Below, one piece after another: positions 1 through 10,715 of a DNA stretch of 64,000 nucleotides. The notes below the pieces were generated by a model that was given only the letters and a program-made list of their open reading frames with translations, was not told where the DNA came from and searched no databases. Position 1 is the stretch's first letter, and every line of letters begins with the position of its first letter. Position numbers and translations under genes: made by a program. Where the stretch lies: contig CM032228.1 in NCBI GenBank assembly GCA_019009955.1, positions 74,571,501-74,635,500 of the forward strand. Direction: 5' to 3'. Source of the stretch: Riptortus pedestris (taxonomy: Eukaryota > Arthropoda > Insecta > Hemiptera > Alydidae).

Positions 1-540
1 TTAAAAAGCTAATAATGATGATCTTAATTTAACCATGTGGGCACTATATTTATATAGTAGCATTAGATCATCTCAAGATGAAGTGTTAACCAACCAGGTG
101 CAAATAACCAGGTTTCGCTGCAGCAAATCATGCAACAATCTTTAAACTCATTTATTCCCAGTAATAAGTTGTTATGACCTGTCACATTCCAAAATATTAA
201 GCAGGTTTCCCTCGTGAAGTATATTAATACACCTATATACTGCTAACACAACACCACTGTCAATATTAAGTGAATAACACCGTCAACATCAAATGAATAA
301 ATACAAACGATAATAAGAAACCTCCAAACGGGAAGCATGTGAAACATAAATAAACAGGTGTGCTAACTTCTCACAGGAAAGAAAAACAATTACTGAAAAA
401 TATCAGAATATAACATATTAATTTTATTGAAAACTATTTACTATATCTAGTACTGCAATTTATAATGGGTCAAAATAAGTTTTATCTCAATCAATCAAAT
501 TTTAGCAGTCCAAGAACTTAAGAGGGGGGTGGGTCACGAA
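1..540. other. AT-rich sequence, nothing recognised
   Basis: No long open frame, repeat match or terminal structure seen. Confidence 0.5.
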
Positions 541-544
541 AAAA

Positions 545-780
545 TATTTGCTTTTATCTCCTATATTAAAGGTCTCTTGAAAACAATTTACGGTATTTAA
601 GCTTCGAATAATGTGGTTTATTACATAACAGAGTATTGTTTATGCAACATAAGTAGAAGTGGGGGTTTGCTTAAGGCTGAAAATTGAAAAAATGCAAATA
701 TCTCAGTTAATATTCTAGATAGAGAATAAAGGAATGGTTATATTATTACTTCATCCCACCTTTAAGTGCTTGTTGAAGTA
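545..780 (-). repeat. DR1 fragment, reverse
   Basis: ACTTAAGAGGGG-flanked; AGTGGGGGTTTGCTTAAGGC, AAATATCTCAGTTAATATTC and GATAGAGAATAAAGG match the DR1 spacer and first-half tail on the minus strand. Confidence 0.5.
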
Positions 781-789
781 GTCCAGGGG

Positions 790-1735
790 TTGACTCTACT
801 TCTTACAGTACGGAGCCTTTTTTCGCGCTCAATTGCCAGTTTTTTAATACTTGCGTCAGCGATTGAAAATTCTGACATTAGTGTGCCCTACACGTAGTGG
901 CCGGACATTTGGATCGATTTATTGGCGATTGTGGCCAAAGTTCAGAAAATGTGGGACATACAATCTGCTCCGATTTCAAGACTGACGAAGTCTGACTCTC
1001 CAAGCCCTTGAAGCAGGGTGTGTGCGGTATTTTGAATACTTTTACTAATAAATATAATTTTATAAATCCTTGCAATATAATTATCACGTTGGTTAATACG
1101 CTGTTTCTTAAAACATTGGACCACTTTGGATTCCCTTTTTAGCGAATGGCCCGTTTACCTCGTGATTGTTTGTAAAGAGATTAAAGAGGAATCTCATTGC
1201 CTTGATCCACCTCTTCCTACCATTCTGATATTTCTGACTTTGAATAAGACTAGGCCGGTGGTCTGGAGATCCACTAATCTCTCCGCCGTTGCTAGCGGTT
1301 TCCTTTTCATTTCCGATATGGAGATTAAAACCGCACTCCCCCCCCCCGCTTTTACCCCCTGGGGAGTGGGGGGGGGGAATCTACGTCCAGCATTTGAATG
1401 ATCAGCTGGCCTAGGGCGTTTTATCATTCTCCCATATCCTCTACATACAATATTTATGGTCTTAGACCGCAAACCCATTTTTTACTCCTCCCAACTGATG
1501 GGTTTTCTTCGAAACACTTCGGATTCATGTTATTCTCCATGTCAGACTTCTTGTATCCTTTTATTTTCAGTTGGAATCACGCGAGGCCTTGAAATAAAGC
1601 TGCTACAAACACAAATATCCATACACTAGATTTATTATTATCCCTTTATAGAAGTCCAGTGGATTACTATAGTTCCAGGTCAAGAAAAAGGCGAAAGATT
1701 TATGCGTTTGTAAGAGAGGCGAGGGTCTCTCTATG
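790..1735. other. Less AT-rich unique stretch, no gene called
   Basis: Several short frames of 60-94 codons on both strands around 1126-1592. None shows a known domain, and the hairpin at 1336-1378 lies within them. Confidence 0.4.
1336..1378. repeat. C-tract and G-tract hairpin
   Basis: A run of ten C near 1338, a middle CCCCCTGGGG, and nine or ten G near 1369 can pair into a long hairpin; each strand could also form a G-quadruplex. Confidence 0.7.
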
Positions 1736-1739
1736 AGGC

Positions 1740-2190
1740 ACTAATTCCTCAAAAATCGTAAATTAAGTATCTAGGACTCATATTAGACAAGCAACTAACT
1801 AGAAAACCTCTAATCACATTCAAAAGACAAATATTGTTGGTGCAGACTTCTACTGAGGCTAGTTGACAATGGATCTAAACTATCACTGCATAACAAACGA
1901 TTGATTTACACAGTATTACTCAGTCTAATATGGACATACGGCCATGAACTTTGGTGCTCTAGTAAACCATCAAATTTCACTACGAAATTACATATTCCCC
2001 CATTTTACGTATCCAGTTTAACTCTCCATAATGATTTTAACATTCCTTTTGTCCGTACCCTCGCAAAATCCCGATATCAGAAATTCCACTCTCTCTTTCC
2101 ACCACAACCTAACCCTTTAGTCGAACCACACTCATTCTCAAAATACGCTAGACGGCATTATTATATTCTCAAAAACCCTAGACGACATAT
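1740..2190 (+). pseudogene. Jockey-type non-LTR retrotransposon fragment (after the reverse transcriptase)
   Basis: Broken frames read Lys-Tyr-Leu-Gly-Leu-Ile-Leu-Asp-Lys-Gln-Leu-Thr, then Ser-Leu-His-Asn-Lys-Arg-Leu-Ile-Tyr, Ile-Trp-Thr-Tyr-Gly-His-Glu-Leu-Trp, and Tyr-Val-Ser-Ser-Leu-Thr-Leu-His-Asn-Asp-Phe. This is the conserved block behind the reverse transcriptase of Jockey-clade elements (YLG ... LTW ... PIWTYG.QLW). Internal stops and frame changes show it is dead. The 108-codon open part is 1901-2227. Confidence 0.75.
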
Positions 2191-2379
2191 GAAGCGTAAG
2201 AAGCCAAGATATCTTCTTGTGAAGTGAAAAGTATAACTCCAATATGGTATAATCCAATGTTCATTCCATTGTGGGTATTGTGGACAACTTCCCACCTCAT
2301 GCAGGTCAATTTTTATTATTATCTTATGTATCGTTTGCTTTTAATATTTATATATTCCCGCAATAAAACAAATAAAGAG

Positions 2380-2515
2380 AGAAAAAAATTATCTTTCAGG
2401 ACAAAAGAAAGGATCTTTAGGTCTCAAACAGCTATATTTATTCTCCTAATTTTAGAATCGCAGACGTTTCGACCACCTGGGCATTAACACTTCTAAAAAC
2501 ATACAGGGTAAACAT
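2380..2515 (-). repeat. Dispersed repeat with GTCGAAACGTC motif, copy 1
   Basis: On the minus strand: ACCCTGTATGTTTTTAGA, then AATGCCCAGGTGGTCGAAAC. The matching plus-strand copy is 9895-10040. The CCAGG ... CGAAACGTC signature occurs near the ends of several retroelement-like repeats in animals; the class is not decided here. Confidence 0.5.
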
Positions 2516-2538
2516 TTTTTTTATCTGACAACCATTAA

Positions 2539-3518
2539 CCCTAGAATACTAAACCTTCGTCGGTTTGACGACTAAGATCAAACAATTCTTGGTAAAACCC
2601 TTTTAGGTAGCGGTAGGAGGTTCAACACTCAGGAGTGCTTCCCCCCACTCAGTAGCCCTTGAACCGTAATAGTGAAAGGATCACTGCTTGAGTTTGATTA
2701 TAACCAGGTAAGTTTAAACAAAATTTACATCGTCAGTTAGACTAAGGTTTAGGATTAAAAGTAGAAATTTGTTCGACGTTTCGTCGAAGGATTAGTAATA
2801 ATGAATGTACGTCGGTTCAGTAATACAAAAAGGTTATTATTGCTTTGCCTATAATTCTCCTTTCATTATTCCATATTTCATTTACATTTTGACTCAAATT
2901 TTAGTCTTTTAGCCTGGAAAACACCGGAATGTGAAAGAAATGATCGATGCAGTCATTGGTCCTTTGCCTTCTGTTTCAGGGGTGGAAGTGGTCCCAAACA
3001 CAATACAAAAAAATAGAAGAATATGTTCAAAGTGCGACTACAAATTGCGTAGGATGACCAAGGTATCGTGCGTGAAATGTTCCTCGGCCATTTGTGGTGA
3101 ACATCAAGTCGTGTTGTGTCAAATATGTTCAAAAAATTGACAAGTAATTATAAATTTTTAATATTATTTATTTTATAATAAGAGTGATCTTGGTCTTTGT
3201 ATTAGTTTTAATTTAGACAGCTTTATTTACATAGATTCAGTCGTTTGTTATCATATTCTCATGTGTATCAGAAAGAATCTTTACGTAATTCAGCTTTGTA
3301 ATAATTTTTATTTTTTCATGTTTTCTTTTGTGCATATTGTTTTTATTTTTTGTGTATATGTACGATATTTTAATATTTAAACAATAAAATGTTAAATTAA
3401 TCATTATTTGTCTTTCATGATTCCTTTACAGCTCCCAAAATTGCAATTTTTGTTCCAGTAGTCACAATGACGAAGGTTTAGTAAAAAAGTACTTGAATAG
3501 AGGTTTAGTATTCTAGGG
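2539..3518 (+). mobile_element. piggyBac element 1, short non-autonomous copy
   Basis: Perfect 17-bp inverted ends (CCCTAGAATACTAAACC, and its exact complement at 3502-3518) are flanked by TTAA at 2535-2538 and 3519-3522. At 980 bp it is too short for a complete transposase (usually about 550-600 codons) and keeps only the C-terminal coding end at 2931-3140. Motifs such as TTCGTCGGTTTGACGA, and variants near 2768 and 3468, form subterminal repeats. The perfect ends and flanks suggest a fairly recent insertion. Confidence 0.92.
2931..3140 (+). pseudogene. piggyBac 1 transposase, C-terminal cysteine-rich domain
   Basis: The open frame ends in a zinc-binding Cys-rich tail: Cys-Ser-Lys-Cys, then Cys-Val-Lys-Cys, Cys-Gly-Glu-His and Cys-Gln-Ile-Cys. 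This is the arrangement of the RING/PHD-like domain that binds terminal DNA in piggyBac transposases. TGA follows at 3138. The DDE domain upstream is absent. The listed start is not a real initiation site; the frame simply opens there inside the deleted element. Confidence 0.85.
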
Positions 3519-3804
3519 TTAAGGAGAATCATGATCTCTTAGATACATAGAGTTCTAACAAACCTTATAAAATCAATCTTCTCTGTCACTTTTATACTCC
3601 CCACATAATAAAAAAAACTTCCTTAATTAAGGTTTAGATGCAAAACAAATTATGTTTCATGCTGTATTTTCCGGTTAGTGTAGTCATTGATTGTGCTGAG
3701 AGTACAGGTACAGAACAACTTACAGTATAGACCTACAAATAACTGCACAATGAGAAAAACAAACTTCCGTAGACAAAGCTGACCATTGGACTACTAAAAG
3801 AGAA

Positions 3805-4190
3805 ACAAAATACATCACGCAGATGCTGCGTACAGTAAGCAGATTTCCCACGTCCTAGTATAGCATTCTTGTGGCCTTACCTCACCACATGTTCTCTATT
3901 TCGAAGTAAAAATCAGGTGACTTGAAGGATATTAGTATTTAAGTTACCAAGTTAATAGTTTAACAAGATCTGTTCTTTAACATTTTACGATCCCAATCAT
4001 AATAGAGGAAATATTTTGCGTCTTTGAGTTCCTCAACCTCCATAATCCCCACAATTCCATGTCCAATTTTTGCCAATAACAATTATGATCTTTAGTGTTG
4101 ACTGAAACGGTTAAATGTCGAATATGGGATAGAACAAATAAACCTTTTTGAGTAAAAATGTTTTATTTGATCTATACCGTATTTAATATT
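3805..4190 (-). repeat. DR1 3' part, reverse
   Basis: CATCACGCAGATGCTGCGTA, AGTAAGCAGATTTCCCACGT, CCTCACCACATGTTCTCTAT, then GACTGAAACGGTTAAATGTC. Confidence 0.7.
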
Positions 4191-4229
4191 TAGCCATTTC
4201 ACTCTAATCTAATCTTAATATTTGTTACT

Positions 4230-4545
4230 GCATGAAATCAGAACAGGAATACGGAGGGAGGTTTAATGTTGAAACTTCGAAATATCTCCGTTAATATAAG
4301 TCGAAAAATATTTGTATACCAATCATGTTAAGCTACCGATGCTCCAGAATTGTTTTATACATTTTTTCGTAAGTAATACCCGTATATATATATATATACG
4401 TTAGCTACTAGTACTTTTCTGTTTTGAGCATACAATAAAATAGAGAATATATGGTGATATATTACCCATACGTCATGCCAGTATTTGGGAAATCTGCTTA
4501 GTTTGCAAAGTCTCTGCGTGGAGGATGTTTTATTGTATTTTTTGA
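4230..4545 (+). repeat. DR1 3' part, forward
   Basis: CGAAATATCTCCGTTAATAT, ATAGAGAATATATGGTGATA and GGGAAATCTGCTTAGTTTGC. Faces the reverse copy at 3805-4190. Confidence 0.65.
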
Positions 4546-5069
4546 TAATATGATCTATATACACATACATTCATATATTTTAAAAATCCCCTGTATGGAT
4601 TAGCATCCATTTATATTTGTCATTGCCTGAATCATTAAACGCGCCGCACATTTTGGGCATCTTTCGTCACAAAATTGTTTTTTAGAGGAAGAATAGTAAC
4701 TGGTGTTATGATCATAAATAAAGGACATTTATTTAACAGAAACTAGTATGTATGTATTTATAATTATTCATTACGACTTATGTACTACTTTTGTTTGCTT
4801 CAATGTTCAACTAAGCAATTATATAACATGATTTTAGACGGTAAAGCGCCTTATTGCACAACAACTTGGGAGGAACATTCTTAAACTTTCCGAAGGATCC
4901 GTTTAAATGTTTGGGTTAGGTCTTTTGGGAAATCTTTGAGAAGGCAGCTTTCCTGAGGAAATTGTCCCATGAGCTAAGTTCGTGACCAATACTTATCCGG
5001 GATAGGCCACAGAATGCCAACACCCAAGTTGGCTCGTCTATAATACTTTAACAACATTATTGGCGACAG

Positions 5070-5760
5070 ACTAAAAATTGCCAATCATTTTCGTACTTAA
5101 AAGAGATTATGATATATTATATACACACAACATGCACTATAATCCTTTGAACTATCATAAGTTTAAAAAAATAACATTATTTGTCATAATATACTATATA
5201 ATATGTGCAATCAATAATAATATTCTACACTACTCTAATAAACTTAGCGCAAATAAAATTCGTCTCCTGCAATTTTATTTAGTGTATATTATGTTTATAC
5301 TGCGTTACATGAAAGTTTATATAACAAAAGTTACTTTAAAAATAAAAACATCTTTTGTTATGTACAGTATTGCCGAAAAAAAAATATGGAACTAATAATT
5401 GCGATTTTTTATTTCATGCCTTCCTTAGAACCCGCACCCTGTTAGCCTCTAGAAAAGGTAATTTTCATTGAGGAGTTGGTACTAATTCAGATATATAGTT
5501 TTGTTTAATTCGGTTGTCTTTTGTGGCCAATAAAATTGTTAAATTCCACCATAATTTTTAGAATATTCCTCGTTTATACTTCGTTAAACGACAAAAGAGA
5601 ATATAAAAAAAATACTTTAAATAAGAAAATAAACAACGTTTGATACGTGCGTATTTGGCGATAAACCAATACGAAAAGAAATATCACAATTTTTCATTTC
5701 AGACTTCACTTATAACCCCCACTCCTGTTCACCCTGAGAATAACTGTATATTAATGAAAT
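5070..5760 (-). mobile_element. Helitron-like copy, reverse orientation, truncated
   Basis: Contains two diverged copies (about 5330-5470 and 5590-5740) of the sequence directly repeated inside the 8612-9627 Helitron, on the opposite strand. Shared words include AACCCCCACTCCTGT and ATACGAAAAGAAATAT. No CTAG hairpin end is visible. The 105-codon frame inside is not a recognisable protein. Confidence 0.55.
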
Positions 5761-5774
5761 ACTTAATATCGTAA

Positions 5775-6245
5775 AGTGGTTCATGATATAAGAGCCTATG
5801 GCTATAATATAAACGTGTAGGAGTTTACCGAAGGCTGAAAACTAAACTCTGCAAATATCTTGGTTAAGAGACGTGATACAGAAACTATGCATATAACAGC
5901 ATTGATAGGCAATTAAATTTGTATTAAGAATGGTTCAATCGAATTTTTTGAACATACGAAAAATGGTATTTCGAATTTCCAAAATAGTCCTATAAACCCC
6001 CATCCTCTCAGTCCGACTACAGCCTTTAATGAACTTGATCTTTAGTTTTTCATAAAACCCATATCTGACGAGTATAGTAGACAGGTAGAACGGTAAACAG
6101 TCGACTATATATATACATATATAATTTCGAACATACCTCTTTTTCGTAATCTCTTTGGTAGGACCCATGAAGAAATGTTTTCGAAAATCGTGCCATGAGA
6201 ACGGCACGCTATCTCAATAGCTAATTTCCCTTAATTAAGGGAAAT
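5775..6245 (-). repeat. DR1 copy, reverse
   Basis: AGGCTGAAAACTAAACTCTG, AATGAACTTGATCTTTAG, a 16-base TA tract, GGTAGGACCCATGAAGAAAT and the palindromic end ATTTCCCTTAATTAAGGGAA. Confidence 0.7.
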
Positions 6246-6317
6246 TTGTTTAATAAATCCCAAGGAACCAGAATTATAGTACATTAAATGATTAACTAGA
6301 CTTGTAATATTACAAAA

Positions 6318-6540
6318 TTAAATTATCTATTAACGTCCACTTTTTGCAACTAAGGCTAATTAGCACGGGTTATCCACAGGTTACCACTCTTTTCGAGCCA
6401 GGGTGGGACTAAGGATTTTATTTGATGAATTCCGGCACTAAATGAACTCCTTTGCCCAGGCGGGAACCGAACTCGCCACTCTAGGTTTGCCATGTGAGAT
6501 TAAAGCCAACGCTTTAACTAACTTGGCTAACCTGAGCCCC
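6318..6540 (-). mobile_element. tRNA-derived SINE, copy 2
   Basis: Reverse-strand copy. Its B box is better preserved (GAGTTCGGTTCCCGCC on the minus strand), as is the head GCTCAGGTTAGCC. The tail reads CTATTAACGTCCACTTTTTG on the plus strand. It lies close to a DR1 5' end. Confidence 0.75.
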
Positions 6541-7143
6541 ATATGTAATATAATTATGTAATATTACATAATCAGTGGAAGTATTTCAATTAATGTTTTA
6601 TTTACCTCTTCTAAGCTCTCGTCGATATCGGAGATTGACGAACTATCTATTTAGTTTTACGTAAAACGTTTAAATATAGAGTTTGGCTATTACTTAAATA
6701 AAATTTTAAACCCCCTAGACAGTTGAAATACAAATAATATTAAATATTTCAGAAATATATTTTAATGACAATTCTTATAAATTCATGTAAATACTAAATC
6801 CTACTTGCTCTAAAAGTAGGGGAGGTATTCGCTGCTCTCTAGAGCAGGTCATTTCTCAAACGTCAGGACCTAGTGTATTGGAGCAGTGAAGAGTTTCGTC
6901 CTGACTCACAATTTATACGGATAGAAGTCAGCGGCAGGCTAATGCTTCCAACTGGGTATTTCGTTCTATTGGAAAGTCTCGAGACCAATCGGAATCTGCC
7001 TGATTTCTGTTTTGGTCCCGTTTTAATTAAGCGTTTCGGCCAAAGACAGCGCTCGAGGCGGATATTTACTCGGAAGAATATTCATCGTTCCGGAAAATCG
7101 TTTAGTGTCGTTATTAATCCCCGTATAGCTTCGGGGTTTTTTT

Positions 7144-7276
7144 AGCAGATTTCCCTTAAGGGAAATCAGCTATTGAGGTCGTACTCATGACGCGAGTTTC
7201 AAAAAATTTCTTCAAATGTCCATCGATCCTACCCAGGAGATGACGAAAATGAGGTCCGTTCAAAATTATATATATA

Positions 7277-7341
<65 letters not shown>

Positions 7342-7805
7342 TTGTCTGTTAACGCTCTAGCGGTCGCAATTTTCATTTGATCGTTACCAAACTCGATATT
7401 TAAACGTTTTTTGCAAAAAGAGAGATCAAGTTCGTTAATGGCTGAAATCGGACAAGTGGGAGGGGAGGTTTCGAGGGGAGGATTTTCGAAAATTCGAAAT
7501 ATCTCCGTTACTATACGTCAAATCGAAAAATTATATAGAAAAAATCTTATTGCAAATTAAATTTACTATATATCATGTTATATACATTTATTCTGTATCT
7601 TGAATATTAACCCAGATATTTGCATTTTTCTGTTTTCAGCTTCTGAGATGAGATCGGCTAACTTCGGGTCTAGTCGTAAGTTTCCGTCAAGAGCTAGTTC
7701 GGGCCGTTCCCGTAACTGATTGATTCTCTATTCGGAAATTTCTCTATTGTAAAACTTCACTTGGGAAATCTGCTTAGTTTACGCAGCCCTTGCGTGACGG
7801 ACTTT

Positions 7806-7812
<7 letters not shown>
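7144..7812 (+). repeat. DR1 repeat, short form, complete
   Basis: Begins AGCAGATTTCCCTTAAGGG directly after a T7 run, has GATCCTACCCAGGAGATGAC, (TA)n at 7266-7338, CTCTAGCGGTCGCAA and GGCTGAAATCGGACAAGTGG. It ends with GGGAAATCTGCTTAGTTTAC, an ACGCAG hairpin and GACGGAC plus T10. Confidence 0.85.
7266..7338. repeat. (TA)n microsatellite in DR1
   Basis: About 70 bases of TA with one CT interruption. Confidence 0.95.
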
Positions 7813-7836
<24 letters not shown>

Positions 7837-7838
7837 GG
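7801..7838. repeat. T10-A26 homopolymer junction
   Basis: Ten T directly followed by about 26 A at the 3' terminus of the DR1 copy 7144-7812. Confidence 0.8.
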
Positions 7839-8009
7839 TAAACAGACTACCAATATTAAGCCACAGAAAAAGTGAAGCCCAATATTGCAAAATGACTTCT
7901 ATTTACTGTCATTGAGATGTATTGCATAAATGATTTAAATATTATTTATTTGAGATTTACTTTAAGGACAATTATGGTTGTACTCATGCCATAATTTTCG
8001 AAAAATGTC

Positions 8010-8250
8010 TAATATCCCTCTATCATGCGTAATGACGAAAATGAAGTCGACAACAATCAAACTGTTGTATCTGAACCACTTTATTTGAATCAGGGAAATC
8101 ACCAATTAAGGTGTACTCATGACGGGATTCCGATAACTGTCGTCATTGTTTGATCGTTACCAAACTCGGTTTTTAATCTTTTTATGCAGATCAAGTTCGT
8201 TTGTTGTGTCTGAGACCTGGAGGCAGGAAACCTCCTACACAACTGAACCC
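8010..8250 (+). repeat. DR1 fragment, forward
   Basis: GCGTAATGACGAAAATGAAG, a second start TCAGGGAAATCACCAATTAA at 8092, and GATCGTTACCAAACTCGG. Confidence 0.55.
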
Positions 8251-8469
8251 GTATTAATATCCATATAAAATTATAATTAAGTGTACGTTTAAGAAGTCGA
8301 ATACATAAGATACATTTCTTAATGTATATTGAAAATTGGCATTATTATAAAACGGGGGTGTAGCCGAAAGTTTTACAGAAGGGTTAGTGTGTTATGCAAG
8401 TTTGAATTGGGGGGATTTGAGCAGTCCTGTTCAGTTTTTCGCCTGGGAATCTGTCTGGATCCTGCTTTT

Positions 8470-8565
8470 AGAAGATTTCCTTTAAGGGATTACGAGATTT
8501 TCGAAAAATGTCTTCAAATATCCATCAATCCTACATAGGATATAACGAAAATAAGGTCCGTTCAA

Positions 8566-8611
<46 letters not shown>
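8470..8611 (+). repeat. DR1 repeat, 5' half split by the Helitron
   Basis: AGATTTCCTTTAAGGGAT, CATCAATCCTACATAGGAT, GGTCCGTTCAAAA then (TA)n. The other half resumes at 9628. Confidence 0.75.
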
Positions 8612-8613
<2 letters not shown>

Positions 8614-9627
8614 GTAACCTCTGTTTGCACATTGATTTTCTTTCGCGAAATTTCACGATAACTTTTCGTTTCACATGTCATAGATACCATAACTGCATTT
8701 TGATTCTTTGGTGTCTGTTTGTTTGTTACCTTTTAACGCATAAACGGCTGAACCGAATTTTATGAAACTTGGTATGTATATTACTACTAACCCAACTTAG
8801 ACTTTAGGTTGTATTAATATCCTCTAAAAAATACAGGAGTGGGGGTTATAAGGGAAGCCTGAAATTAAAAAGAGCGATATTTCGTTTCCTATTGGTTTTT
8901 CGGCAAATATAAACATATGAATAGTTGTTTATTTTGTTATTTAGAGTAACGTTTGTTATATACACTTTTTTCATATACCGAATTATAAACGAGATATACG
9001 CTAAAACCTATAGCGGAAGTAAACAATTTTATTTGGGACAAAAGACCCAACCGAAATAAATAAAACTAGGTATGTGTATTAGCACTAACGCTTTTATTAT
9101 AATAAGCCATACCAACATTTCTAGGGACGGGCAGGAGTGGGGGTTGTAAGGGAGGCCTGAATTTAAAAATAGCTGTATTTCGTTTTCTATTCGTTTTTCG
9201 GCAAATATGAACATAACAAAAGTTGTTTATTTTGTTATTTAGAGTAACTTTTGTAATATTTATTTTTCTAGGAACATTGTGTGGAGCAAGTAATTTACGT
9301 AGAAATATTGATATGCTCAACAATTCATTCCAATTTGAACTATCAGGTTCCTCACCTGGAAAAATTAATTCAAATCTACGTTAATATTTTGTCCTTAATA
9401 ACTGAAATCTATGCATAGTGCACAGGAGAATATGACAATATGGAGGACAGTGAAGTCTTACATAAAAAATGAATTTCAGTATTAACAAATGCCAACAACG
9501 GGTGTAAATCCTAAACACTGGGACGGGTAAATGCCAAAATATTGTGCAAAGTAAAGCCTTGCCAAAAAAATACCATCCATATTCAGCCTCAAATGAATTC
9601 CCGTGCGAAGCCGGGTATTTGAGCTAG
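8612..9627 (+). mobile_element. Non-autonomous Helitron inserted in a TA tract
   Basis: The 3' end is canonical: a CCCG/CGGG hairpin at 9600-9615, then TATTTGAG and CTAG (9624-9627) followed by T. The 5' part has TGTCTGTTTGTTTG followed by AACGGCTGAACCGAATTTTATG, sequence frequent in arthropod Helitrons. (TA)n lies on both sides (8570-8611 and 9628-9690), and the flanking DR1 blocks fit together when the element is removed, so it entered an A/T site within the microsatellite. A 200-base segment is repeated directly inside (8765-8965 and 9060-9270). The exact 5' base is uncertain. No Rep/helicase is encoded. Confidence 0.75.
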
Positions 9628-9628
9628 T
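9596..9628 (+). repeat. Helitron 3' terminal hairpin and CTAG|T end
   Basis: CCCGTGCGAAGCCGGG can form a 4-bp stem with GC-rich loop. CTAG follows eight bases later and is followed by T, as in known Helitron 3' ends (CTRR|T). Confidence 0.75.
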
Positions 9629-9637
9629 ATATATCTA

Positions 9638-9692
<55 letters not shown>

Positions 9693-9860
9693 GTTAATAC
9701 TCTAGCGGTCGTAATTTTTGTTTGATCGTTACAAACTGGATAATTAATCATTTTATGTAAAAGAAAATATCAAGTCCGGTAATGGCTGAAATCAGACCAG
9801 TGGGAGGGGGGTGGGGGTTAGACGGGAGAATAATTTTAAATGTTGGTTAGTACTCTTAGT
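9628..9860 (+). repeat. DR1 repeat, 3' part split by the Helitron
   Basis: (TA)n, then CTCTAGCGGTCGTAATTTTT and GGCTGAAATCAGACCAGTGG, the DR1 blocks expected after the TA tract. Confidence 0.75.
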
Positions 9861-9894
9861 ACCTAAGAAAATTACGGATTGCCTTAATGGATAA

Positions 9895-10040
9895 GAAACA
9901 TAACTTACGAATTAACCCTGTATGTTTTTAGCATTGTAAACGCCCAGGAGGGCGAATCGTCAGTTAGTTAAAATTAATAAAGATGGCTAGATGAGACTTT
10001 AAAATCATTTTTTTTTCTGAAATAAACACAGCTTATTTAT
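9895..10040 (+). repeat. Dispersed repeat with CGAATCGTC motif, copy 2
   Basis: ACCCTGTATGTTTTTAGCAT then AACGCCCAGGAGGGCGAATC, related to the reverse complement of 2380-2515. A weaker relative is at 21300-21350 (TTTCGACGACCTCCCCAGG). Confidence 0.5.
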
Positions 10041-10715
10041 ATTATAAAAATGTCCAAGTAGTACCGTAATTTAATCCAAAAGTTTTCGAAATACATTCCG
10101 AAATATAATAATGCCTAAGGACGGTCTATTTGCTGACTTTTTCAATGCACAAAAGCATTTTCCTCAAATTAGCCAATAATACCAGCTTTTCCCATTTCCA
10201 CCGGTGGAAATAAATATCATCCAAATAAGTTTTGTGCCGATGTTTCAATTTGTTTCCGCTCGGCTGCGCCCCCTGGAAACAAAAGCTCTCTGAAGCCCCG
10301 GAGTGAAAGGAATAGTTGGCTGGAATTTGTGTAGTGACTGGAATGGGAGCATTGTCTTCTCCAGCCGTTCGTACGACAAGTTTTTGCTGAATGCTCCAAC
10401 TTTAAACCGTGTCCCATTATATGTTATCGGCTTCTCGGCCAGTTCTGTCTCTCCGAATAAAGTTGCCCGAGTATATGGGCATTCGGCAGATGTTCCTCTA
10501 AGGAAATCGTCTATTTAGGTTATGCTAGCGTCAAAATGTTCTAAAGAAATACTTCACATGTTCATTCATATTCGGTATATTAAGTCAAACATGAAGTCGC
10601 GTTTAATTTTTTTAAATATTATTATTTTTTTCCTCACTTAAATAACCATTCAGAAAGGAGATTTTTTTCCCGCATTATACTAGTACACCATATGTATTTG
10701 TTTAAATATTGGTTA
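10041..10715. other. Unique, less AT-rich stretch, no gene called
   Basis: 10200-10510 has noticeably higher GC and no repeat copies in the window. A 71-codon plus-strand frame at 10303-10518 has no known domain. It may be host non-coding DNA. Confidence 0.4.

Noticed and set aside
1126..1478. Overlapping plus and minus frames as a host exon
   Set aside because: No domain, no splice context, and both run through homopolymer C and G tracts.
6350..6540. A tRNA gene in the SINE heads
   Set aside because: Box-like motifs are present but the cloverleaf is degenerate and the unit is fused to a repeated non-tRNA body.
6873..7145. 90-codon plus-strand frame
   Set aside because: No recognisable domain; it ends in the T run at the start of a DR1 copy, and nothing supports translation.
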